Positions 1 to 9,600 of a stretch of 21,555 nucleotides of DNA are shown here, piece after piece. The notes under the pieces are model-generated. The model made no database searches, was not told the DNA's origin, and saw nothing but the letters and a program-made list of their open reading frames with translations. Source of the stretch: a virus; the IMG/VR virus record IMGVR_UViG_3300031688_000161, positions 1 to 21,555 of that record. One strand, given 5' to 3'. The position numbers were made by a program, and so were the translations under genes. Within the stretch, counting starts at the first letter, position 1. Each line of letters opens with the position of its first letter.

Positions 1-3000
1 GTGAACAAGTAGGTCAGGCCATTAGTCGTTTTGCTGGTGACATCCAGCAACGTACTTTTGAGGTTGCAGCGGAAGACGCTCAGCAACGAGGTATTGATAC
101 AGCTAAGGCTATTGAAGAAAAGAACCTCCACACCTTTAACCCTGAGACTGGAAAGCCAGAGGCATTTGTCGCTCCAAAAGGTATGGGTCGCATTGCCTCG
201 CAAGCATATCAGCAGATAGTAGACACTCGTTTCGAGGAATCTATGCAGTCTGAGTTGCGCAACAAAGCTCAAGAAATTGCTGTAAAGTTCCCTTACGATG
301 CAGACGGCTACGAAAACGTGATGTCGAAATACATCGAGTCAATGCACCTCAACGCTACGGGTAAGTACAAAGAGTTCATAGTTGAATCAGGCTCTGACTT
401 CCTTGCTCAAACAAAAACAAACATACAAACCAAGGCTGCTGCAAAAGCACGAGCTGACTTAGCCGATTCCCTTGTCTCTAGCTTGACTAAAGGAAACGAT
501 AGCGCCCGATCTCTTGCGGCTGCTGGTGGTTTCATTACTGGTGAAGGCGAGCTCTCTTCTGAGTCTGATGATGCAATCGCACAATCTGTTAGCAGCGCTC
601 AAAACGGTGTGAACTCAAGCCTTTTGAAACGCGGGGCTGATCAAAGCACACTCAGTGATTACAGGACTTCTACTGCCTTAGGTGCTGTGAGTTTTATTCT
701 TTCTAAAACTAATTCATCTGCTGAGCGCAATGCTGTTGCCCTTGCTGTTCGCACTGGCAAATCAAGCAATGCACCTAAAGAACTCAAGTCTAAGGTCGAG
801 GCTCTTCTTAAATACGTCGATCCTTCTAACGTAGACGTTGTAGCTCGTCAGTTAAGCGCGTCTCGTTCTCCTTATGATGCAGTTGAGCGTGACATGATTG
901 TTAAACAGGAGGCCGTTGCTGAACGCGAATCTCGTCAACTATTAATTACATTAGATATGAACATAGACGCTTTCGGAGATGTTACGTCTGACTCTGCTAG
1001 CTCAGCATATAACTCAGAAGAGCCCTTTGCTGTTAATGGAAGCATTAAAAATCTTGATAATATTATTTCAGGTCGGTTCGCTAATTTAGACGGAATGTTT
1101 ATTGACGGAGATATAAAAACTGAGGCTGCACTGAACTCACGAAAGACAGACGTTCGTCACGCTGCTATCCGACCTTACCTAATTCAAGGCGCGGCTGACG
1201 GAAATATCTCAGAGTTCAAAGCTGCTATGATTAGCAATAATCCAGCAGATATGCAGAAACTAACGCCGAATCAGATAGGTGTTATTTCTGCGCTGCACTC
1301 CTCGAACTTCATTTACGATACAAACAGCAACGATGACCAAGCGTTTGTTACGACTGCTCTCTCAGGTACTGTAAACTCAGCCCGTGAAGCTCGTGACAAA
1401 GCTAATAAGCATTATAACTTGAGCTTATCTGTATCGGATTTATCTGAATCGGCTTCAAGTGGTCGGGCTGATTCTGCTGTAGTTTCTAAGGTTGCTATCG
1501 ATATACGCAATGAAATTGGTACTGCTATTAGCGCAACGCAAGGCAATCAGCTTCTAGGCAGATTGCTTGCAGGTCAGGCAATCGGTGATTTGAACCTGTT
1601 CGGTCCTAACTCAAGCGCAGCATCTCTTAACAGAATATCTGCTTTTGTAAGTAAAGACGGAACAACCGCAGCAGGCATGACCAACGCAGAGGTTGCTCTA
1701 GGCCAACGCATTTTATCGAATACTACTGACCTTAACAAAAAGACAATCACTGGTCACATCGACAATCTTCGAGTGAAAGCTAATTCTGAAGAAACTCTTC
1801 GGGCGGCTGAGAACGCTAAGAATAAAAACATGTTGCGTGTATCTAATGGCGGTGGAGTTCAAGGCGACACTAAAGATCAGAATCTACAGCAAGAACGCTT
1901 TGATGCAGCAGGGATTAACTTAGGAGACCCCTCTTCAGAAACACCGCAGGTACTTGCCGCAATGAAAAGCGTTGTGCCTACTAGCGTCTTAACTGCATGG
2001 GGTAACTTAGCGTCAGGTGTTCCGACTGCTGGTGCTGAGACGATGATGAACCACTACGCTCGCCTGCGTTACGGAGCAAGCAATACTGGTAAGTTAGTAA
2101 ACCATCTCGGCAATTCTGTTTCAGCCACGCAGCAAGCGTTCCTAGATGATGTTCTTCAAACACGCAACACAGTAGGCGGCGGCGTAGCAGATATTGCTCA
2201 GACGCTAAAAGAGCGCAGAGAAACCCCATCTTCTAGAGACGCAGCGAAGCGAGCCCTTCAAGGGAAAACTCCTACTAAATTTGTTTTAGATTTTACTGAT
2301 GGTTTCTTTACAAGCCCAGACCCAATCCTAGCCCAAGAGCTCAGCGGTGCTGCTGAATACCTTGCGCTATCAGGTAAAAGCACGGAACAAATAGAAGAAC
2401 GTCTAGGCGCTTGGGTAGAAACAAAATATCCAAAGGCTCCTTTTATTGCAGACCAGCGTATGCCTCTTGGTCAATTAACACGCTCTCAGTACGGACTAGA
2501 CGCTCAGATTCCAGACGACGCTGATCGTGAAGAGTTCTTGCGCATAATAGAATCTAACATGCCTGAGGGTTATTCACTCTTTGCTGGCTCTAATGGTACG
2601 GGTTCTACTTATGGCTCAGCGATTACTCAAAGCCTAGAAGTCTTAGCTCCAGCTATGGGAATACTAGCATCTACTCTTAGCGAGTTCGCTGAAAACGATA
2701 AAACAAAACAAGTGATGCTAGTTCCATACGAAGGCTCTGCGGGCCCGAGTTACGTTGCGCACTTCATTAACGAGTACAGCGAGCTCGAGCCACTTATCTT
2801 TAACAAGGGTGTGCGCCCAGAAAATGAGGGCTCTAGCGTTGAGCCAAGTTCAGAACGAGGTGGTGACATCCTTCCTATGTTTGACTTGAGTGCTCTTGAC
2901 AAGTTCCGCAAAGAACGCGCTGACAACGAAAGAACAACGCTCTTGGGCGAAATTAAAGATCAAGAGAATATTTACATTGAAAGACAAGAAGACCTTGATG

Positions 3001-3056
3001 CTCTTCAGAATCAGTTCAATCTAAACACAGCGGTCATGCCTCGGAGAACTAACTAA
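1..3056 (+). CDS. Internal virion protein, T7 gp15-like (5' partial)
   Basis: The reading frame is open from base 3 with no stop before the ATG at 183, and the upstream codons encode a convincing helical sequence (QAISRFAGDIQQRTFEVAAED), so the true start lies before the window and 183 is an internal Met. About 1017 residues are visible. The protein is long, Ala/Ser/Gln-rich and mostly helical, without a signal peptide or clear membrane segment. In T7-type podoviruses the gene before the giant gp16 protein and the fibre encodes gp15, an internal core protein ejected into the cell to form part of the DNA channel. Size and position fit that role; I see no catalytic motif. The stop codon overlaps the next start (TAATG), so the two genes are probably translated together. 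The family assignment rests mainly on synteny and general character. Confidence 0.72.
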   Translation, partial: EQVGQAISRFAGDIQQRTFEVAAEDAQQRGIDTAKAIEEKNLHTFNPETGKPEAFVAPKGMGRIASQAYQQIVDTRFEESMQSELRNKAQEIAVKFPYDADGYENVMSKYIESMHLNATGKYKEFIVESGSDFLAQTKTNIQTKAAAKARADLADSLVSSLTKGNDSARSLAAAGGFITGEGELSSESDDAIAQSVSSAQNGVNSSLLKRGADQSTLSDYRTSTALGAVSFILSKTNSSAERNAVALAVRTGKSSNAPKELKSKVEALLKYVDPSNVDVVARQLSASRSPYDAVERDMIVKQEAVAERESRQLLITLDMNIDAFGDVTSDSASSAYNSEEPFAVNGSIKNLDNIISGRFANLDGMFIDGDIKTEAALNSRKTDVRHAAIRPYLIQGAADGNISEFKAAMISNNPADMQKLTPNQIGVISALHSSNFIYDTNSNDDQAFVTTALSGTVNSAREARDKANKHYNLSLSVSDLSESASSGRADSAVVSKVAIDIRNEIGTAISATQGNQLLGRLLAGQAIGDLNLFGPNSSAASLNRISAFVSKDGTTAAGMTNAEVALGQRILSNTTDLNKKTITGHIDNLRVKANSEETLRAAENAKNKNMLRVSNGGGVQGDTKDQNLQQERFDAAGINLGDPSSETPQVLAAMKSVVPTSVLTAWGNLASGVPTAGAETMMNHYARLRYGASNTGKLVNHLGNSVSATQQAFLDDVLQTRNTVGGGVADIAQTLKERRETPSSRDAAKRALQGKTPTKFVLDFTDGFFTSPDPILAQELSGAAEYLALSGKSTEQIEERLGAWVETKYPKAPFIADQRMPLGQLTRSQYGLDAQIPDDADREEFLRIIESNMPEGYSLFAGSNGTGSTYGSAITQSLEVLAPAMGILASTLSEFAENDKTKQVMLVPYEGSAGPSYVAHFINEYSELEPLIFNKGVRPENEGSSVEPSSERGGDILPMFDLSALDKFRKERADNERTTLLGEIKDQENIYIERQEDLDALQNQFNLNTAVMPRRTN

Positions 3057-6000
3057 TGAACATGAAGAACGCGCTAACTGACTCTCGTGTGATTGAAGCC
3101 ACTCCAGAAATGTTAGGCACCAGATCAGGACCAAGTATTGCAGACACAGCTGGTGCTAGTCTTTCATACAAGTACGCTCCGCTTATGAATCGGGCTACGG
3201 AAAAAAGCAGGTTCCATAATGTAATTGAGGAAGGGTTCGTCGCAAGTGACAATATACCCGAAGACCTCATGCAATACGGAACCTCAATGGTACGCGCTAA
3301 GAGTCAGGCTCAAATGGATTTCATTGCCAGTAGTTTGCGCAAGGGGCAAGGAACTAGAGAAACCCTATCAAGGTCTGGTTTTGTTACATCTATGGGTGTT
3401 GAGGTTTTTGACCCAGTTAATTGGATTGCACTGCCGTTTGCTTCCGTTAATAGGTTGCGCTCTGTAGGCTCTGCTGCTGCGCGTACAGGCGCAGGGACTG
3501 CTGCTATCGTTGGTGCTCAAGAGGCAATCCGAGCACCACTAGATGCTCTAGGCACTACTTCAGAAACTGCAATGAATATCGGTTCTGCTTTTCTCATTGG
3601 TTCTGCAATCGGTGGTGTTGCTAGAGTCCCTGCTGCTAGACGAATTAAAGCGCAGAAAAGCGCTGAACAAGAAATACAAAAACTTCGCGAAGCTATTGAA
3701 CCCATTGATGGAGTTGAGTTCGACGCGAACATAGCAGACAGCATGTTTACGAACTCTTGGCTTTATAAGGGCGTAACAACCCCTATGAAACGCACACTAC
3801 AAAATCCTGACATCCCGAATGAAGTAAAACTAACCATGCTCGAGATCGCTAATGACGCTGGTATTCTGCTTGCTGGTAACAAGGTTGGGATGGCTCTCAA
3901 GAACTCTGTATTCCAAAACGCAAAGCTCAGGGAAGCTGAGTGGGTCGGTACTAACGATGACCTCACGCGCATATGGGGCGAGTCACACAGCAAGGGTGTT
4001 ACTCAAGTTATGGACCGTATGTATGGTCGCGCTGAATATGAGGATTGGCTAACTTCTGTAGATAGAAAAGCTATGAGCGGTGAGAAGGCAGCTAATGACT
4101 ACGAAGCTCAGGCAATGGAACGCCTTAATGCTTTCTACGCCTCTTGGGAAAAACGATTAAACGATCAAGGCATGTTCGGCAACAAGAGTTTCTTTCTGAA
4201 AGATGTAGCGAGACGCGAGACTATTGTTACCGACTTGCAAGCACAGCTCGATGGAGTGGGCGTTGGCTCAACAACTACGAATAGAAGAAAAATCCAATCT
4301 ATTATCGACAAAAACAAAGCTAAGATAGCAGACCGCAAAGCAGCTATTGCTGACATGGACGAATCTGGCCCCACGCTTCCTTCTAACGAAGAGGTGTTTC
4401 GTCCGAGATACTGGGATAAAACATACATCAGAAACAACCGTGAGGCGCTTGAAGACATTCTTTTTGACTGGTTTAGCGCGAACCCAACAGCTTATAACAA
4501 AAGAGCTGACGGACAGTACGGCAAGACTGAGCTATCTACACGCCCAGAAGATGTAAGAGGACGCGCAGTATTTGCTGTTGATTCTATTCTTGGACTAAAA
4601 GACGTAACTGATTTCGATGTTGCTAGTTTTGGTCACGGCAAATCAAAGCATATGAAGCATCGCGGGATTGATATTCCGAACAAGCTAGTCTTGGATTTTA
4701 TACACAACAACCCCATAGCAGTTATGAAAGCGTACACTGCGCGTACCTCGCCTAAGTACGAGTTCGCTAAACAGTTTGAAAACAAAAACATTGATGACGT
4801 GCTAGACGAAAAAGTCATTCAGATGGTTAAGTCTGGAATGAAAGAGGACGATATAAACGCAGTTCTAAAAGACATACGACACATGCACGACAGAGTAGCT
4901 GGCACTGTTCTGCGTGAGCCAGATGCTATGAACCAAACTACTGCACGTTTGATGCGTAGCGCAGCTCAGCTGAACTACCTCGGTTCCGCTGGTATTATGA
5001 CCATTACAGAGCCTGCAAAGATTATGATGGAGCACGGCATTGGTAAATCAATGCGTGGTTTGTTTGGTGTTCTTAAAGACGAGCAGTTAAAGCTAGGAGC
5101 TAAGGAAACTCGGATGGCTAGTGAGGCCCTTGAAATGTTAATGGGTAACGCTCACCTCAGATTAGTCGAGGACATGGGGAATAACCCTCTTCGTGCAGAC
5201 TTCTTAGATAAAGCCACGGATGCTTTTTTCACTCTTAACGGATTAGGCCCGATCACTCGGTTGTTCAAAGACTTCGACGGCATGATGCGCAGCAACACAT
5301 TAATTGATTACTCCGTTCGCTTGACGCAGGGTAAGGCATCTAAGATGGAAACTGAATACCTTGCTCGGTACGGCATTGATGCTGAAATGGCGAAGAAGAT
5401 CGCAGCCGCTCCGCACCAGAAGTCTCAGACTGGGTTTTACTTAGCAAACACAGAAGCGTGGACAGACACTATTGAGTTCCCTGCTACTACTGCTGACGTG
5501 GTAACGGGTCCAACGAAATCATTTGATGGTGATCGTTACAAACCAGCGTTCTACCGTAAATCTGACAACACAATTTACATCGACGAAGATTACATTCGAG
5601 ACGTAATGTGGGCTGATCGAGGCTGGGAAAACCCTCGAGTTGAAGGTGTAACTCCTATAGAAAAAGGAATCATCAACAGCCCTAATGACTACGTGACATT
5701 TATTAAGATGCACGAAATTATGCACACTATTCATTCTGCTAAATCACTTGGATTCGATAGGCGAACTAAGGTTGGCAAGGCTGGATACGAAAACGCAATT
5801 AACGATCTAGCTACAGCAGAGATAAAAAAGCAGGCTCGGGTTTCTCCTGATACCGTTAAGTCATTCCGTAACGCTTTGAGCTCTGGAATTGCAAACACAA
5901 TCCTCATGGGTACGCCTGCGGATAAACCAATCATTACTGATGGTGTTGTCTACATCCCAATGCGCGTTGCGAGTAAGTTCGGAATGAAAGAGGACGCTAA

Positions 6001-6580
6001 GTTCACGGGCTACGCTCGAATAGAGAACGGTCTTCTTGGATTGCCCTTCCAATTCTACAGCTACGCACTTGCAGCAACAAACAAAACAACAGCAGCTATG
6101 GCTCACGGTCAACTCAAGAACCAGTATCTAGGTACAGCTATTGCAATGGGCCTTGGCTACATGGCGCTGCAACTCAAAACTCCGAACTATATTGAGATGG
6201 AATACTCGGATCAATTCGCGAGATCGTTTGATTACTCAGGTGTTGCCGCAATTTACTCAGACTTGTTCTATACTGCTATGTCTACGTCTCTTGCTTTAGG
6301 TGGCCCGAACATAACTGGAGGCGTGTTGGCCCCGAGGTATCCTCAAAAGCCTGACGCGATTGATGCAGCTACTGGTCTTCTCGGCGCTGGCCCTAGTATT
6401 ACTGCGGACTTAACCCGCGGTGCTTGGGATATGGTAAGCGGTGACGTGGGCGGTGGATCAAAAGATTTCATCCGTAGCCTTCCGTACATGCGGCTCTGGT
6501 TCTTGAAGGGGTTCGTTAATAACATGACGAACGCAATGGAGACCGAGCTCGATGGACCATCTGGGTTCAAGCGGTATTAA
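3056..6580 (+). CDS. Giant internal virion protein, T7 gp16-like, with embedded HExxH peptidase-like segment
   Basis: 1174 residues, the largest type of protein in T7-like ejection modules; family knowledge says gp16 crosses the envelope with gp14 and gp15. Start at 3056 follows a GGAG about ten bases upstream and overlaps the previous stop. The N-terminal 200 residues have Ala/Gly-rich hydrophobic stretches (about 115-185) that could contact membrane. I could not see the lytic transglycosylase domain that T7 gp16 has at its N-terminus. Residues 886-893 read HEIMHTIH, a zinc-peptidase HExxH motif, with a possible third ligand at E912 in YENAIND. The motif sits in a stretch (about 808-945) interrupting a helical region that resumes at ANTILMGTPADKPI. 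So this virion protein may carry a metallopeptidase instead of, or besides, a muramidase. The gp16-like role is likely; the peptidase activity is inferred from one motif. Confidence 0.75.
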   Translation: MNMKNALTDSRVIEATPEMLGTRSGPSIADTAGASLSYKYAPLMNRATEKSRFHNVIEEGFVASDNIPEDLMQYGTSMVRAKSQAQMDFIASSLRKGQGTRETLSRSGFVTSMGVEVFDPVNWIALPFASVNRLRSVGSAAARTGAGTAAIVGAQEAIRAPLDALGTTSETAMNIGSAFLIGSAIGGVARVPAARRIKAQKSAEQEIQKLREAIEPIDGVEFDANIADSMFTNSWLYKGVTTPMKRTLQNPDIPNEVKLTMLEIANDAGILLAGNKVGMALKNSVFQNAKLREAEWVGTNDDLTRIWGESHSKGVTQVMDRMYGRAEYEDWLTSVDRKAMSGEKAANDYEAQAMERLNAFYASWEKRLNDQGMFGNKSFFLKDVARRETIVTDLQAQLDGVGVGSTTTNRRKIQSIIDKNKAKIADRKAAIADMDESGPTLPSNEEVFRPRYWDKTYIRNNREALEDILFDWFSANPTAYNKRADGQYGKTELSTRPEDVRGRAVFAVDSILGLKDVTDFDVASFGHGKSKHMKHRGIDIPNKLVLDFIHNNPIAVMKAYTARTSPKYEFAKQFENKNIDDVLDEKVIQMVKSGMKEDDINAVLKDIRHMHDRVAGTVLREPDAMNQTTARLMRSAAQLNYLGSAGIMTITEPAKIMMEHGIGKSMRGLFGVLKDEQLKLGAKETRMASEALEMLMGNAHLRLVEDMGNNPLRADFLDKATDAFFTLNGLGPITRLFKDFDGMMRSNTLIDYSVRLTQGKASKMETEYLARYGIDAEMAKKIAAAPHQKSQTGFYLANTEAWTDTIEFPATTADVVTGPTKSFDGDRYKPAFYRKSDNTIYIDEDYIRDVMWADRGWENPRVEGVTPIEKGIINSPNDYVTFIKMHEIMHTIHSAKSLGFDRRTKVGKAGYENAINDLATAEIKKQARVSPDTVKSFRNALSSGIANTILMGTPADKPIITDGVVYIPMRVASKFGMKEDAKFTGYARIENGLLGLPFQFYSYALAATNKTTAAMAHGQLKNQYLGTAIAMGLGYMALQLKTPNYIEMEYSDQFARSFDYSGVAAIYSDLFYTAMSTSLALGGPNITGGVLAPRYPQKPDAIDAATGLLGAGPSITADLTRGAWDMVSGDVGGGSKDFIRSLPYMRLWFLKGFVNNMTNAMETELDGPSGFKRY

Positions 6581-6648
6581 TTGTCATAGGGGTTTTGTGC
6601 GTTGATGGAGCTCTAACTTCTGTGCATCTTTGCCAAAAGGGGTGAAGC
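6581..6648 (+). other. Gap before tail fibre gene with fibre ribosome binding site
   Basis: 68 bases separate the gp16-like stop from the fibre start, the largest gap in the structural block. It ends in AAAAGGGGTGAAGC before the ATG, a strong Shine-Dalgarno site that fixes the fibre start at 6649. I see no convincing terminator hairpin or sigma-70 promoter; a phage polymerase promoter cannot be excluded. Confidence 0.5.
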
Positions 6649-9600
6649 ATGACCATTGATATTTCAGACAACAATCCACGCGCTAGCTATACAGTAGCTC
6701 AAGGCGTAGTGCAGACTACGTTCACGGTTCCGTTTGAGTTCTTCGAGGACGCTGACGTTTCTGTTTACCTTGACGACGTTCTGAAAACTCAAGGTTCTCA
6801 TTACACGCTCTCAGCATCTACAGTCACTATGTCTGTTACTGGTGCGACTGGTGGTTCTAGCGTTGTTCTCGTTCGTAGCGTTGCACTCGAGCGCACTACT
6901 GACTTTGTTGCTGGTCAAGACATTAACCGAGCGTCACTGAATCAACAGCTAGATACGATTGTTGCTCAGGTTTCAGACCTCAAAGATAAAGCTGATCGCA
7001 CTGTTCACCTCAGTAACAGCGAAGTCGCTCCTTCTATGCTCCTTACTTCGGATCGTAAGGGCAAGGTCATGGCCTTTAACGCTACAACAGGTGCTGTAGA
7101 AGCAGGTCCAACCATTTCTGACGTACAGTCTGTTGCTAACGCGGCTGCTGACATTCAGACCTTAGCTCACATCGAGGACGGTACTGATGCTACTGATGTA
7201 ATCCAAACGGTTGCAGGTATATCAGCGAACGTCACAACAGTTGGTGGTATAGCTGCGAACGTCACAACAGTTGCTGGAAACACATCAAACATTAATACAG
7301 TAGCTGGAAACAACGCTAACGTCACAACGGTTGCTGGTATTTCCGCAGACGTAACAGCGGTTGCTGGAAAAGCTGCTTTGATTACTACTGACTTTGTAAG
7401 CGACCTAAACGCACTCGCAGTTACAGACGTAATTTCTGACATTAACCTGCTTGCCACATCAGACATTGTTTCTGACCTTAATGCTTTAGCAACATCTGAT
7501 ATTATTAGCGATCTTAACACGCTTGCTACTTCAGACATCGTCAGTGACATCAACACTCTCGCGACTAACGACATCGTTGGTGACTTAAACCTGTTGGCCA
7601 CGTCAGACTTTGTTGCAGACTTAAACCTTATGGCAACCGCCGCTGCTGTGGCTGACCTAAGCACAGTTGCTGATAACGATGCCAACATCACCACAGTTGC
7701 TGGTATCTCTTCAGATGTAACCACAGTGTCTGGCATTTCCAGCGCAGTGACTACAGTAGCTGCTGATGGCACCGACATTGGTGTGGTCGCTGGTATTTCA
7801 TCTAACGTATCTACAGTCTCAGGTGTATCAGGTAATGTTACAACAGTAGCAGGTATTAGCGGAAACGTAACCACTGTTGCTGGTATTTCCGCTAACGTCA
7901 CAGCGGTTGCTGGAGATGCAGCAGACATCGGCACAGTTGCGACTGACTTAGCTGGTTCTGATAATATCGGAACAGTTGCTGGTTCTATTTCAAATGTGAA
8001 CACAGTCGGCGGCAGTATATCAAACGTAAATACTGTTGCGGGTATTAATGCTAACGTAACAACCGTCGCTGGTATCTCCTCTGATGTGTCTACAGTAGCA
8101 GCGGATGGAACAGACATCGGTGTAGTATCTGGTATTTCATCTGACGTTTCTACCGTCTCAGGCATATCAGGCAACGTAACGACAGTAGCTGGTATAAGCT
8201 CTAACGTGTCTAGCGTCGCAGGTATTGCTGCTAACGTCACTTCTGTGGCGGGAGATGAAGCTGACATCGGAGTTGTTGCTGGAGACCTTGCTGGCTCAGA
8301 CACAATCGGAACAGTCGCTGGAGCAATATCTAACGTAAATACAGTTAGTGGTTCTATTGCCAGCGTGAATACAGTTGCGTCTAACCTAACAACAGTAAAC
8401 GATTTTGCTGCACGATACAGGTCAGGTGCTACAGACCCTACGTCTAATAATGACGAAGGAGATTTGTTCTACAACACAACCAGCGATAGCCTAAAAGTTT
8501 ATACTGGCTCTGCATGGGAGCAAGGCGTTACTGCTGGCTCTGGATTCTTGCCGCTTACTGGTGGTGGCCTCACAGGCAACCTTACCTTCTCTAGCACTCA
8601 GACAGTTGATGGCCGCGATTTATCTGTGGATGGTACTAAGCTCGACGGTATCGAGAGCGGTGCTACTGCTGACCAAACCAAAGCTGACATCGATGCCCTT
8701 AACATCAACGCTGATTTGTTAGACGGACAGCAAGGCTCATACTACACGGGCTATACAGACACTGCTGTTTCTAACTTAGTTGATTCATCGCCTGCTGCTT
8801 TGAATACTCTGAATGAACTCGCGGCCGCACTTGGTGATGACGCTAACTTTGCAACTACTACAGCTACATCTCTTGGTGAGAAATTGCCTAAAGCTGGCGG
8901 TGCTATGACTGGTGCTATCACTACGAACTCAACCTTTGATGGTCGTAACGTATCTGTAGATGGCGCTAAGCTCGACGGTATTGAAGCGGGTGCTAACGTA
9001 ACAGACACAGCTAATGTAGTCGCAGCACTAACCGCTGGTTCAAACATTACAATCGCTGCTAACGGAACCATTGCTGGTGCTGCGCAGTACACTCACCCTA
9101 CTCATGCTGGCGATGACGCTAGTGTAGACACAGGCGCTCTGAGTGGTGCTACAGTTATCTCTGACTTAGACTTCAATATCACTACAGATACTCTTGGTCA
9201 CGTCACAGACGCTAACGCTACGGTTGCTACACGTAACCTTACACTAGCTAACCTTGGGTACACTGGTGCGACTAACGCGAACTACATCACAAACAACAAC
9301 CAGCTATCTAACGGTGCTGGCTACACAACAAGCGTAGGCGATATTACGGGCGTGACTGCTGGAACAAACCTGACGGGCGGCGGCTCAAGCGGCGGCGTTA
9401 CAGTAAACTTGACTGCATCTCCAAATATCACGTCTTTAAGTGTTGGAAGTTCTGAAGTCATTAGCTCTGGTCGCCAGCTTAAAAACATTGCGTCTATTGA
9501 TGCGACTACGGCAACTGCTATTGGTGCTGCTGGTGTTGGTGGCGGGTACGACCCCGTTACTGTGACAGGGAACGCACCCTCTCTGAACGTAGGCAATAAC

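Noticed and set aside
4698-4706. Perfect DnaA box (TTATACACA)
   Set aside because: Single copy inside the gp16-like gene, no cluster and no AT-rich neighbour; expected by chance at this scale.
7167-8303. Long 378-codon open frame on the - strand across the fibre repeats
   Set aside because: It is the antisense of the repetitive shaft; low-complexity repeats keep the opposite frame free of stops. The + strand product has clear fibre domains.
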